35,564 nt of DNA, taken from contig PDON01000038.1 in NCBI GenBank assembly GCA_002742935.1, positions 1 through 35,564 on the forward strand, read 5' to 3'. The DNA is from Candidatus Cloacimonadota bacterium (GTDB lineage Bacteria > UBA4055). The notes under the pieces are model-generated. The model searched no databases. It saw only the letters and a list, made by a program, of their open reading frames with translations, and was not told where the DNA came from. Position numbers and translations under genes: made by a program. Shown here piece after piece: positions 25,943 to 35,379 of the stretch (its first letter is position 1; the number at the start of each line of letters is the position of its first letter).

Positions 25943-25962
25943 TGTATTGGTAAGAGTATCAT

Positions 25963-25991
25963 AAAAAGCCTCCAATCTTGGAGGCTTTTTT
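25963..25991 (+). terminator. Rho-independent terminator of trxA
   Basis: A perfect 13-bp stem: AAAAAGCCTCCAA at 25963-25975 and TTGGAGGCTTTTT at 25978-25990, with a 2-nt loop in the fully paired form and a run of six T at the end. The A-run on the other side makes it able to work on the minus strand too. This is the clearest intrinsic terminator in the window. Confidence 0.92.
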
Positions 25992-26238
25992 AATAGTTTT
26001 AATTTTATTTATTATGAAAATTAGAGAAACTTAAAACTAGAAAATTTTTCAAAATATACCATAAAAATAAGTTCTAATAAAAGGTAATACTTATATAGAG
26101 TTTCCTTTTAAAATATCTTACGGCAAATTGGAATGTTATATTAGTTGTTTCCTAATAGTAATAAGGGATAGATCAGTGATGGAGTTTTGCTTTAGATCCT
26201 TCTTTGGTGGTACATATTTTAGTGGTTAAAAGAGAGTT

Positions 26239-26303
26239 CCCTGAGGCTCTCGAAGGTAACGAAAACCATGAGCGTATAGTTATACCCTTCGAGAATCTCA
26301 GGG
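26239..26303. repeat. REP-like inverted repeat (CCCTGAG...CTCGAAGG type)
   Basis: Left arm CCCTGAGGCTCTCGAAGG (26239-26256) and right arm CCTTCGAGAATCTCAGGG (26286-26303) pair at 16 of 18 positions around a 29-nt loop. The arms resemble the CCCTGAGC-CTGTCGAAGG palindrome dispersed in many bacterial genomes. They are clearly more GC-rich than the surroundings. No transposase is linked to it here. Confidence 0.7.
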
Positions 26304-26400
26304 GTCAGATATAAGTTGATTTCCTAGTTTTAATTATTACATAATATAGCCTGTTGTTTTCATACCAAGCTCAGGTGTTTAATATCTTCTTTTCAACATC

Positions 26401-26467
26401 TATTCACAATAGATACAACCACTTTTTATTGTATTTAGCTTACTCTATTGTGGTTGAACTGTGAATA
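26401..26467. repeat. Interrupted inverted repeat
   Basis: TATTCACA (26401-26408) and CAACCAC (26416-26422) pair with GTGGTTG (26450-26456) and TGTGAATA (26460-26467). The spacers differ (7 versus 3 nt), so the stem has an internal loop. It lies about 130 nt beyond the stop of the giant minus-strand gene and could be its terminator or a relic of a mobile element. Confidence 0.45.
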
Positions 26468-26597
26468 ACAGTTCTAAATTTAAACTATTTGATAAAAGTT
26501 AAAAATTGGTAAATTTACACTTTCTATAAAACAATAAATTCTTAAATAGGATCTACTCTTAAAAGATCATAAACAGTAGTCATAACCAGCCTTAATC

Positions 26598-29500
26598 TTA
26601 GTAGTTACTCAAATAAAATCCACTCCAAAAATATGGTGAACTTTTGAAATATTTTATCATATCTCTCTTGGCTTGGGAGAGAGAGTACACCCTGTCTTTT
26701 CCGGAAAAATAGTATCTGAAATATCTTTTAAAAAGTACTGCCGTTGCCAGATCATCAACTTTCCACAGAGGTATAATTACAGCTCCCGCTTTTGTCAGGT
26801 GTATAATTTTTGATAATTTATCTCCGGTTTCACAAGATGATACAATTAAATCCTTACCTTCAATATCTAATATTTCTTCAACATATAGATTTCCATCACT
26901 CATAAGTAGATAAGGTTTATTTCTCTCATCTACACCACCATGAGTTGCAAAGTGTAAAACATTATAGTTTTTAATAGATCCTAAATTACTACTTAAAAAG
27001 TTCTCTCCTGAAACTATTTTTCCGTTACCACTCTCATACAGAGCTCTCTCTGCTTCAAAATCTGCATACTCTAAATATGTTTTGTATCCACCATTTATAT
27101 AGCTAATTATAGATTTGTAATTCTCTTCTCTTTTTATCTCTTTTAGTGAACTTAAAACACAGATATCGTAATCTTCAATCAAGTACTTTCCATTATATAA
27201 AAGATCCCAACTAAAATTTCTGTACTCCGGAGAGTAGAAATATATTCTCTCACTATCTAAATCTCTATTTATAACCATAGAGTACACTTTTTTTGAATAG
27301 GTTGTTATATCCTCAAGTGATCCAATCCTAGTTTCTATACTTTTAATAAGTTTCTCAAAATCGGATCTGTCTACAACTTTGTAGCCACTATCTTCTCTCT
27401 TAAGGTATGAGATTAATACTTTCTCTCTCAGAGGAGTTATAGATATAATAACTTCATCATCTTTTAAACTTTCCAAAGAGACTCTTTTATAATCTATAAC
27501 AAAATCTTTCATATCATATTTTACTAAATTATTATAGTTTAAAATCCTCTCTTTTCTATGGAGAATATCTAAAAAATTATTCACCCTTCCCTGTTCTATA
27601 TAGTAGAAAGATCCTATATTAAAGATCTCTGAAATAATCTCTAAATTTGTTTTAGATCTACTCTTTGCTCTGTAGTAACCCTTCTCAACAGATGATAGTA
27701 GAGAGTCAATCTCAATATATGAACCTCTATTTTTAACTAGATAACTAAGTTTTTCTCTAGAGGATTTTAGATACTCACTCCAGAGGTAATATTTTTGTGA
27801 TACAGATATAGAGGAGTCTAAAAGAGCTGATTTCTCAAATTTATTAGAAATTATCTCAGATCTTTTTCTTAGACTTCTAGCTTTGTATAAATAGTTGTTG
27901 GCAACTTTTGAAAGAGAATCTACTATATTTAGATATTTAATACCCCCTTTGCCCTTTTGAGAACCTAATATGTAATATTTTGAGATTAGGGGATCTAAAT
28001 TATCCAAACTATCCGGTATAAGATCTAATCTTATTTTAAGTTTTTCACTCTCTCCTGTTTCATTATAGAGCCTTGCAAGATTTGAGTTTATTATATCCCT
28101 GTTATTAAAATCCTTTTCACTAATAGCAATATCTAAAGCTTGCATTAATCTTGATTCACTCTCTTTATATTTTTTTCTGCTCTGCTCAATAAGAGCTTCA
28201 ATATTTAATTTTCTAATCTCATCAGTTTTGGTAATATTCTTTAAACCATTTATTAGATCTAAAGCCTCTTCGCCATTTCCTTGACTGTAGTAGTTTTCTG
28301 CAAGATCAAGTTTTGTTGATATATTACTATTTAGAGAAAGGGAAAGTTTTAGGTTTTCTTCACTACTTTTTAAATCACCTATACCTTTATATATATAAGC
28401 TAAGTTTCTGTAAATATCACCACTCTTTAACCTTTCAATAATATCTCTATTTTTTTCAAAAAGATTCAAACCCTTCTCATATTCAGATAGTTTATAGTAG
28501 CTGCTCAAAAGTAGAGATACACCCTTTACTAGAGGTTTTTTTAGATCTTTTATAAGCTTAAATTTTTGTTTTTTATAAACACCTAAAAGTTCTAGATAAC
28601 TCTTTTGAGATTTAATACTTTTTCTATATTCTCCTGATTCAAAGTAGATAATAGAGAGAAGGTTTTCTGCATTTGCATAACTTTTTTTGCTCTTACCCTT
28701 AACAATACTCTTTATCCTTTCTTGATAATATGAACTTTTGGAGTACTCTTTAAGCTTATAATAGGCTATGGAAAGCTTTTGACAACTCTGCATCATCTTT
28801 TTAGGAGAAGTTATCATATCAAGATACTCACTACCTATAGATATTAGTTTTCTATAATTTTTACTCTTATAGTAAGAGTCTGTAAGTAGTTCATACAACT
28901 TTTTAGTTGCAACACTATTTTTAGATCTTTTGGAAAGATATAGAGCCCTTTTAAAGAAGTAGATGGCATCTTCATATCTCTTTAATTTATAAAATCTTGA
29001 TCCTCTGGCTACATAGTTGTTAAGTTTTGATTTCGCAAAATTTAAAGCTTCCTCTTCATCAAAACCTTTAAAACCAAAGTATAAAGCATCTTTTTTAAGA
29101 GAATCAACACCCTTAAAATTATCACTAAAGTAAACAGCTTGGGAACCCATATATACAAGAGAATTTACTATTGTTATAAACTCAAGAGGTTCTAATCTAT
29201 TATATTGTACTACAGAAAGATATGATGAGCTTTTAATGGTATGTATCTCTTTAAGATCCAAACCCTCTCTAAAAAATTGATCTAGAGGGTTATTACTTAT
29301 AGATTCTATTTTTGGGAAGATAAAGATACCACTTCCTTTAAGATCTTTAAGCTCCTCAATATTTATGGTTACATCATTATTTATATTTCTATTCTTATCT
29401 ATTTGAGCTATTTGATTAAATCTTGATATTAGAGTTGCTCCTTTACTTTTAAGATAATCTCCAAATGGTAGTTTTATACTCTCGGTATAGTCGGGAACTA

Positions 29501-32500
29501 TATATATGGTTTTAGCTTCTTCAACATCTTTCATAAGTTGTGGAAACTTACCCAAAAGTTCACTATAGTTTTTAAAACTTTTTTCAGATGAATAGCTTTT
29601 TACCTTACCTTTAAAAACAGAGGTAAAATATTGAACAGAGTCAACCTCAAAAAGATCAATAACCAATGTAGAACTATCAATTAGAGATAGGTTTGGATTA
29701 TTAACCTTTATCATATCAAGAAGGGTAGTGTCGTTATCCTTTTTAAGATCTCTATAAACAAGATTAAGCTCCCTCTCAAAAGATCTCTTTCTCTCTCTAA
29801 GCTCTTCAATTGTATTGCTATTTGATAAAGAGTCTATTTTTAGCTTCTCGATCCTTTTAGAGAGAGAAGATATTTGAGCTCTACTATCTCTAACCTTTTT
29901 TATATGAGCTTTATATTTTTGGGAACCAAATTCAAGATCCCTTGATGAATAGATAGTTAAAGTTATTAATCCTTTGTATCTTTCAATATAGTTAAATCTT
30001 TCTTTACTATTCTCTATTTTGGGAATAAGAGACTCATAAATCAATCTCATCTTTTTATAGAGATCTTGATTGTAATCTACCATATCAAATCTATATATTG
30101 AACTACAGATTTTTTCACTCTCCTTTAATAGAGTAAGCTTTTTAGTTTCATCACTCTCAAAGGTTGAAAGTTTATAGAGTAATCTCCAGTAAAGTTCTTT
30201 ATCCAACTCTTTGTTTATAAAATCTAAACTTTTTTTATAATATTTTTTTGCACTGCTATCATCATAAAGATAGTAGTAGATATCACCAAGATTTAAAAAT
30301 GTTCTAAGTAAACAATCCGTTCTTTTTGATCCTCTTTCAATTGAGTTTTCCAATATTTTAACTCCACTGATAAGAAGCTTTTCACCTTCTAAAAGCTTTT
30401 CAAACCAGAATATTTTAGAAATAGGTTTTAAATCTTTCTTTCCATTTTTTATAGAGATACTGCTATCAATATTTAACATATTGGAAACATATAGATTAAA
30501 AAGTGATACCCTCTCAACATCTGAAAAACTATTGCCATATTTATCAATTATAGGTTTAAGATTAAACTTTTTAGCATACCCACTATTGTGAAGTTTTGCT
30601 AAGTTGTAGCTATTGATGTATATTCCGTAGATATAACCTTTATCCATACTTTTTTTAAGGGAAAGATTAAAATATTTTTCTGCACTAATATAGTCCCCCA
30701 AAAGGTATGAAATAGATCCTATCCTATTTTCTGTAATAGCCTTAACTAAAGATTTATCACTTTTCTCCAATTTAGATTTAAGAAGATCAATAACTCTGTA
30801 AAAATCTTTTCTTTTAAATTTATCTGACTCCAGAAGAGAGAGAAGAAGAACAAATTCGCTATTTCTATCAAAACCATCGGGATAGATTGATCCTATGGTT
30901 ATATCAAACTGCCAAAGAGGTATCTGTAAACCTAAAATTGAGAGGAGTAGAAGATCATCTTTTGATACAGATTCATAACTTCCTTTATCAAACAGATCTA
31001 TTGCACTTTCTATACTTTTTTCAGAAAGAAGAAACTCAAGATCGTTGTAGTTGGCGTATCCAAGATTTCTTAAAAATATATTAATTTTATCTTTCTCTCC
31101 TTCACTTTCAAATCTATCTATAATCTTTTTAATAAGCTCAGCAGCCTTATAGCCTAAAACAAGATCCCCATCTCTATCCCTATAACCAAGAAAAAATACA
31201 ACCTTTTTGAAAAGTAGTTTAAGCTCTAAATCTCTCCTACCTATCTCATTAAATATCTTTTCACTCTTATCAAAATATTTTTCCGCTTCAATATAGTTTA
31301 TATCTGAACAACAAACAGCTAATCTTGAGTAGAAAACACCCTCTTGAACCATATCTCTAAACTTAAAACTATTTTCAAGTTCCTTATAACTTTTGTAAGC
31401 CTTATCCCTTGTAAACTCACCATAGTTAAAGTAGAGATTGGCAAGGTTCATCTTTAGTTTTCTATAGATTTCACTTTTCTCTGAAACAAGATTTAAACCT
31501 CTGGAGATAAAAAATTCACTCTGCTCCAAATAGTTTTCTCTCTCCTTAATACTAAAATCCAATCTATCCAAAATATCTATTAAGGGATTGATTAAATAAT
31601 CTATACTTTTAAGAAAATTACTCTTATTTTTATTGTACTCTACCTCTGAAATTTTTTTATGAAATCTAGCTTCAAGATTGTATGATTTAAGAAGATAAAA
31701 CCAAGGATTACTGTCATCAATATCAATAGCTTTTTGAAGATTTTGATCCGAAAGATCAAGAAGAGAAAGATCAATTTTTCCATTGTCTGCCCCTCTGAGT
31801 GAGTAGAAATAGGCTAAACTATAGTATTTTAGAGAGCTTTCCTTAATAGATTCCGATAAGGCTAAAAATCCATCATAATCAAACATTTTTATAGATGTTT
31901 CAACTATACCTCTGTAAACCTCCAAAGATTTAGGATTATAGGAGCTTATCTCAAGAAATTTTGATCTTGCTTTTCGCCATATACCTTTGTTAAAAAGATC
32001 TTTAGCCACCTCAAAATCCCACTTATACAGTATTTTTATAGCTCTTTCATATACAGAACCATACTCAATGTTGGGGTAGGAGTTTATAAGATCCTTTAAA
32101 TTTAGGGTAGCTTCAAACACCCTTCCGCTCTCAATCAAAAGATCAGCTTTGTACAAAATAATTTCAGCTTTTAGAACAGAATCAAAGGTAGTTTTACTCT
32201 TAAAATCTGAAAGCTCTTCCAAGTAGTTGTAATCTTTAGATTTTTTATACTTAAAGAGTGAAAATTTAGCCAAACTTTTTATGGAACTATCACTAATATT
32301 ATTCTGAATTTCATTAAAATCACTCACTCCAACACTGTTTATGAGAGAATCCATAAATAGAGAACTTTCATAAAAGAGATAGTTTCTATTTTTTTGTGTA
32401 TTAAAATATTTAATCTTAATATTTAAATTGGATGTTGATCCAAATTGGTACATTTTTGATTTAAGATTAAGAGCGTTTGGAACAAGTTCAGATTTAGGAT

Positions 32501-33809
32501 AATAGTTTATAATATTATCATAGTAATCTATAGCGTAATCTCTATTCTCACTATCTCTGTAGGCTATTCCACTTAAAAGAAGAAGGTTAACAAGAGCTTT
32601 ATCACTATACTCCCCCTCCATTAAAGATGTTATCTCATCTACGCTAAGAGAGTATCCGTTTATATAGTACAGATTTACAAGAAGTTCAGCTTTTAGTTCA
32701 ATATCTTTATCAAATAGAAATAAAGCTTTTTTTATCTCTTTTGAAAGCTTTGGAGAGTTTACCTCTCTTAAAAAGTAGAGATACTCTATAAAAAAATCCA
32801 ACTTATACTTTGTCTGACCATCTATTGAATCAATTATTCTCTTTAGGGTAAATATCTCTTTAGAAAAGTTTTTACTTCTACCCTCTATCTCTGCTTTCAA
32901 TCTCAAGTTTCTAAATGTAGAAAGAAGCTTCTCAAAATTTTCCTTATCAAAACTATACCCTTCTCCAAACTTATCAGATCTCCAGATCCTAAACTCTCCA
33001 CCTTTGTTTGATGAGTAGTATATGGATATTTTCTTATCTTTTTCAATTATGTAGGGATCAATAGATGAGTGATCATCTAAAGTAAGTTGTAGCTTTTTAA
33101 AACCGTTTGATTCCTTATAGATATAGTATATAACAGAGTTATCTTTAAGATCAATTATTCCATCTTTATTACTATCATTTTTTATAAGAGATATTACTCC
33201 TGTACTATCATTTAGAAGAGAAGCTGAGCTTATTATACCTCTACCTTTTTCAAAAAGTTGATAGTCAACAATAGAATCATTTCTTATCTTTCCAAAATAA
33301 CCAACACTTTTGCCCTTATTACTTCTATCTGTAATAATAATATCATCTCCTTTGCTAAAGTAGATATCAACGGATGAAAGATTTTTAAAGATGGAAGGAT
33401 CAATATATAGCTCCTTACCATTATGGGTAAGCTTTTTTCTATGTATATAGATTTCTCCCTTTTCACATTTGAATCTCTTTATAAATCCATTATTATTATC
33501 AAGTAATTTTGATTCTCCCTTATATATTTCATTATAAAAGTTTTTAATATTGTTTAAATAGTAAAGATCATTATCATAAACCCAAGGTTGAAATTGATCC
33601 CCAACTTCAGAAACTACAGCTTTTTTCTCTCCATTAAACAGTTGAAATATATTCAAGTTACCATCTAAATCATTTACATAGTAAATTTTTTCTTCCTCTG
33701 TTACAAAAACGCTTTTATGATTACCGCTACCGGTTGAAATCTGATATGAGTGTGAGTATAGATTAAAAGTGAAAAGCAGTATTAATTTTATCACTAATAT
33801 TTTTATCAT
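26598..33809 (-). CDS. Giant exported propeller-TPR protein with inactive and active CHAT domains
   Basis: A 2403-residue protein with a signal peptide (MIKILVIKLILLFTFNLYS, ~1-19). Residues ~20-290 look like a TolB/PD40-type beta-propeller (KIYYVNDLDGNLNIFQLFNG, DNDLYYLNN, KKISIYYSSNKGGEFRIWRS). Residues ~300-1300 are TPR-like helices and ~1305-1365 a coiled coil. A second TPR array (~1600-2050) and a C-terminal CHAT domain (~2110-2403) complete it. The C-terminal CHAT keeps the clan CD protease dyad: His2290 in HFATHGG and Cys2326 in IVSSCETGD, then AGAVIIPLWKVDD. Residues ~1365-1600 are a second CHAT-like domain (IYIVPDYTESIKLPFGDYL, VYMGSQAVYFSDNFKG) with Lys1500 and Tyr1536 at the dyad positions, the same 36 residues apart. 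It is probably a periplasmic or surface protease whose substrate is unknown. Convergent with trxA, divergent from the small gene at 33981. No good Shine-Dalgarno. Confidence 0.85.
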   Translation of the reverse strand: MIKILVIKLILLFTFNLYSHSYQISTGSGNHKSVFVTEEEKIYYVNDLDGNLNIFQLFNGEKKAVVSEVGDQFQPWVYDNDLYYLNNIKNFYNEIYKGESKLLDNNNGFIKRFKCEKGEIYIHRKKLTHNGKELYIDPSIFKNLSSVDIYFSKGDDIIITDRSNKGKSVGYFGKIRNDSIVDYQLFEKGRGIISSASLLNDSTGVISLIKNDSNKDGIIDLKDNSVIYYIYKESNGFKKLQLTLDDHSSIDPYIIEKDKKISIYYSSNKGGEFRIWRSDKFGEGYSFDKENFEKLLSTFRNLRLKAEIEGRSKNFSKEIFTLKRIIDSIDGQTKYKLDFFIEYLYFLREVNSPKLSKEIKKALFLFDKDIELKAELLVNLYYINGYSLSVDEITSLMEGEYSDKALVNLLLLSGIAYRDSENRDYAIDYYDNIINYYPKSELVPNALNLKSKMYQFGSTSNLNIKIKYFNTQKNRNYLFYESSLFMDSLINSVGVSDFNEIQNNISDSSIKSLAKFSLFKYKKSKDYNYLEELSDFKSKTTFDSVLKAEIILYKADLLIESGRVFEATLNLKDLINSYPNIEYGSVYERAIKILYKWDFEVAKDLFNKGIWRKARSKFLEISSYNPKSLEVYRGIVETSIKMFDYDGFLALSESIKESSLKYYSLAYFYSLRGADNGKIDLSLLDLSDQNLQKAIDIDDSNPWFYLLKSYNLEARFHKKISEVEYNKNKSNFLKSIDYLINPLIDILDRLDFSIKERENYLEQSEFFISRGLNLVSEKSEIYRKLKMNLANLYFNYGEFTRDKAYKSYKELENSFKFRDMVQEGVFYSRLAVCCSDINYIEAEKYFDKSEKIFNEIGRRDLELKLLFKKVVFFLGYRDRDGDLVLGYKAAELIKKIIDRFESEGEKDKINIFLRNLGYANYNDLEFLLSEKSIESAIDLFDKGSYESVSKDDLLLLSILGLQIPLWQFDITIGSIYPDGFDRNSEFVLLLSLLESDKFKRKDFYRVIDLLKSKLEKSDKSLVKAITENRIGSISYLLGDYISAEKYFNLSLKKSMDKGYIYGIYINSYNLAKLHNSGYAKKFNLKPIIDKYGNSFSDVERVSLFNLYVSNMLNIDSSISIKNGKKDLKPISKIFWFEKLLEGEKLLISGVKILENSIERGSKRTDCLLRTFLNLGDIYYYLYDDSSAKKYYKKSLDFINKELDKELYWRLLYKLSTFESDETKKLTLLKESEKICSSIYRFDMVDYNQDLYKKMRLIYESLIPKIENSKERFNYIERYKGLITLTIYSSRDLEFGSQKYKAHIKKVRDSRAQISSLSKRIEKLKIDSLSNSNTIEELRERKRSFERELNLVYRDLKKDNDTTLLDMIKVNNPNLSLIDSSTLVIDLFEVDSVQYFTSVFKGKVKSYSSEKSFKNYSELLGKFPQLMKDVEEAKTIYIVPDYTESIKLPFGDYLKSKGATLISRFNQIAQIDKNRNINNDVTINIEELKDLKGSGIFIFPKIESISNNPLDQFFREGLDLKEIHTIKSSSYLSVVQYNRLEPLEFITIVNSLVYMGSQAVYFSDNFKGVDSLKKDALYFGFKGFDEEEALNFAKSKLNNYVARGSRFYKLKRYEDAIYFFKRALYLSKRSKNSVATKKLYELLTDSYYKSKNYRKLISIGSEYLDMITSPKKMMQSCQKLSIAYYKLKEYSKSSYYQERIKSIVKGKSKKSYANAENLLSIIYFESGEYRKSIKSQKSYLELLGVYKKQKFKLIKDLKKPLVKGVSLLLSSYYKLSEYEKGLNLFEKNRDIIERLKSGDIYRNLAYIYKGIGDLKSSEENLKLSLSLNSNISTKLDLAENYYSQGNGEEALDLINGLKNITKTDEIRKLNIEALIEQSRKKYKESESRLMQALDIAISEKDFNNRDIINSNLARLYNETGESEKLKIRLDLIPDSLDNLDPLISKYYILGSQKGKGGIKYLNIVDSLSKVANNYLYKARSLRKRSEIISNKFEKSALLDSSISVSQKYYLWSEYLKSSREKLSYLVKNRGSYIEIDSLLSSVEKGYYRAKSRSKTNLEIISEIFNIGSFYYIEQGRVNNFLDILHRKERILNYNNLVKYDMKDFVIDYKRVSLESLKDDEVIISITPLREKVLISYLKREDSGYKVVDRSDFEKLIKSIETRIGSLEDITTYSKKVYSMVINRDLDSERIYFYSPEYRNFSWDLLYNGKYLIEDYDICVLSSLKEIKREENYKSIISYINGGYKTYLEYADFEAERALYESGNGKIVSGENFLSSNLGSIKNYNVLHFATHGGVDERNKPYLLMSDGNLYVEEILDIEGKDLIVSSCETGDKLSKIIHLTKAGAVIIPLWKVDDLATAVLFKRYFRYYFSGKDRVYSLSQAKRDMIKYFKSSPYFWSGFYLSNY

Positions 33810-33852
33810 ATATTTTTACCGTAACTTTGATTTAATTCAATAGTTTCCTTAT

Positions 33853-33884
33853 ACTACAAAGAGGAGAACCCTTCTAATTGTAGT
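33853..33884. promoter_or_regulatory. Small dyad in the divergent promoter region
   Basis: ACTACAA (33853-33859) and TTGTAGT (33878-33884) form a 7-bp inverted repeat around GAGGAGAACCCTTCTAA-like sequence. It lies between the divergent starts of the giant CHAT gene and the small gene at 33981. It could be an operator; support is only the symmetry and place. Confidence 0.3.
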
Positions 33885-33980
33885 TTACTAAGGGGATTTA
33901 ACTTTAAAATAATAGTTATAGAGTTCGTTTACAAAAATAAAATTTGGATAAAAAAGCAATAGATCTAAAAGAGTATAAAA

Positions 33981-34352
33981 ATGTATCATCTACTAAAAAA
34001 TATTAAGGAAGGCTCCATAATAAGTGGTAAGGTAATCAAGCTTAAAAACAGATTTAACAACCTCTATGTTATAGAGATTTTTGATCAATGGATTACAGCA
34101 AAAGCACCAACCCCTTTAGAGATAGGATCATACATTGATTTTATTGTTGAGATTAAAAATGGAAAACACACTCTAAAGATTAGAGAGAAAGAGAAAATTA
34201 TATCTGTAAATAAAGAGGTAAAGATATTGAGATCTTGCTCATTAGAGGTAAATAGTCAAAATCTAAAACTTATATCAAAATATATTGAGATGAAAAAACC
34301 TATTCAGAAGGACTCAATATTAAAATTTTTTAGGGAGAGTAATGGGATTTAA
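33981..34352 (+). CDS. Small hypothetical protein with OB-like beta segment
   Basis: I do not recognise this 123-residue protein. Residues ~8-75 alternate short beta strands in an OB- or FliK-like order: IKEGSIISGKVIKLKNRFNN, LYVIEIFDQWITAKAPTPLE, then GSYIDFIVEIKNGKHTLKIR. The remainder (VKILRSCSLEVNSQNLKLIS onward) is helical. There is no signal peptide. Its last 11 nt overlap the start of the dus gene, so the two are translationally coupled and this gene is real. A nucleic-acid-binding role linked to tRNA modification would fit the coupling, but this is a guess. The Shine-Dalgarno before the ATG is poor (AAAAGAGTATAAAA). Confidence 0.7.
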   Translation: MYHLLKNIKEGSIISGKVIKLKNRFNNLYVIEIFDQWITAKAPTPLEIGSYIDFIVEIKNGKHTLKIREKEKIISVNKEVKILRSCSLEVNSQNLKLISKYIEMKKPIQKDSILKFFRESNGI

Positions 34353-35379
34353 GATTGGAAATAATATTTTTGAAAAGCCAATAATTTTAGCACCAATGGA
34401 TGGATATACAGATATCCCTTTTAGAACTATTATAAAAGATCTTGGAGCAGATATTATATATACAGAGTTTGCCCATTCAGATGCTCTATTGTATGAGAAT
34501 GAGAAAACCCAAAATAAAACAAAGATTATGGAGTATGAGAGACCGGTTGTTATTCAAATCTTTGGTAAAAAGCCTGAAAATATGGCAATTGCGGCAAAAC
34601 TTATGGAAAAAAATAATCCTGATTATTTGGATCTCAACTTTGGTTGTCCTTCCCCAACTGTATCAGGAAATGGTAGTGGAGCTGCACTTTTAAAAGATCT
34701 TTCCCTACTTGAAGAGATATGCCACACAGTTAAAGAAGCAGTTTCCATACCTGTAACGGCAAAAACGAGGATAGGTTGGGATTTTGAGCATATAAATATT
34801 TTAGAAGTAGCAAAAATTTTTGAAAGATCACAAATGTCTGCAATTACTCTTCATCCCAGAACAAAATCTCAAAAATTTAAGGGTAGTGCTGATTGGAGCT
34901 ATATAAAACTTTTAAAGGAGAATACATATCTTCCGGTTATTGGAAACGGAGATATAAAAACACCTGAAGATGCAAAAAAGATGTTTGATGATACCGGTTG
35001 TGATGGAGTTATGATTGGTAGAGAGGCAATATCAAACCCTTGGATCTTTAAACAAGTAAAGGAGTATATGGAGACGGGAAGCTATCAAAAAGAGATTCCC
35101 ATTGATGATAAAATCTCTCTATGTATAAAACATTTTGATCTTTCTGTTAAATTCAAAGGAAGCGTAAGAGCTACATTTGAGATGCGAAAGCTGTTTTCTT
35201 ACTACTTTAAGGGTATTCCAAATATTAAAAGATTTAAAAAATTATGTTTTGCTACTACGGATGTAGAAAAGCTGAGAGATTATATTAGAAATGTAGATAA
35301 AATTATCAATGATAGTTCTATAGATAAACTGGAGTTGGAACCAATAAAATCCTTGAAGGATTACTATAGGGGTAAGTAG
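34342..35379 (+). CDS. dusB: tRNA-dihydrouridine synthase (DusB-like)
   Basis: A 345-residue FMN enzyme that reduces specific uridines of the tRNA D-loop to dihydrouridine using NADPH. The N-terminal TIM barrel shows IILAPMDGYTDIPFR (FMN binding, ~14-28), TEFAHSDAL, and DLNFGCPSPTVSGNGSGAAL with the catalytic acid Cys102. It continues with VTAKTRIGW (FMN-phosphate lysine), ITLHPRTKSQKFKGSADW, PVIGNGDIKTPEDAKKMF and GVMIGREAISNPWIF. The C-terminal ~95 residues are the helical tRNA-binding domain. GGGAG lies just before the ATG, inside the preceding gene. The symbol dusB is the best fit from the motifs; DusA and DusC assignments are less likely but cannot be excluded by eye. Confidence 0.93.
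   Translation: MGFKIGNNIFEKPIILAPMDGYTDIPFRTIIKDLGADIIYTEFAHSDALLYENEKTQNKTKIMEYERPVVIQIFGKKPENMAIAAKLMEKNNPDYLDLNFGCPSPTVSGNGSGAALLKDLSLLEEICHTVKEAVSIPVTAKTRIGWDFEHINILEVAKIFERSQMSAITLHPRTKSQKFKGSADWSYIKLLKENTYLPVIGNGDIKTPEDAKKMFDDTGCDGVMIGREAISNPWIFKQVKEYMETGSYQKEIPIDDKISLCIKHFDLSVKFKGSVRATFEMRKLFSYYFKGIPNIKRFKKLCFATTDVEKLRDYIRNVDKIINDSSIDKLELEPIKSLKDYYRGK

Larger units (their letters stand above)
25992..26597. other. Convergent intergenic region with inverted repeats
   Basis: About 650 nt between the trxA stop and the stop of the giant minus-strand gene (25943-26597). It contains the trxA terminator, a REP-like hairpin (26239-26303) and an interrupted inverted repeat (26401-26467). No reading frame with coding character was seen. 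Such convergent gaps are the usual sites of REP elements. Confidence 0.5.

Noticed and set aside
26598..33809. CRISPR type III-E TPR-CHAT (Craspase) system
   Set aside because: No Cas gene or CRISPR array is near, and the protein has a signal peptide, so it is not a cytoplasmic effector of that type.
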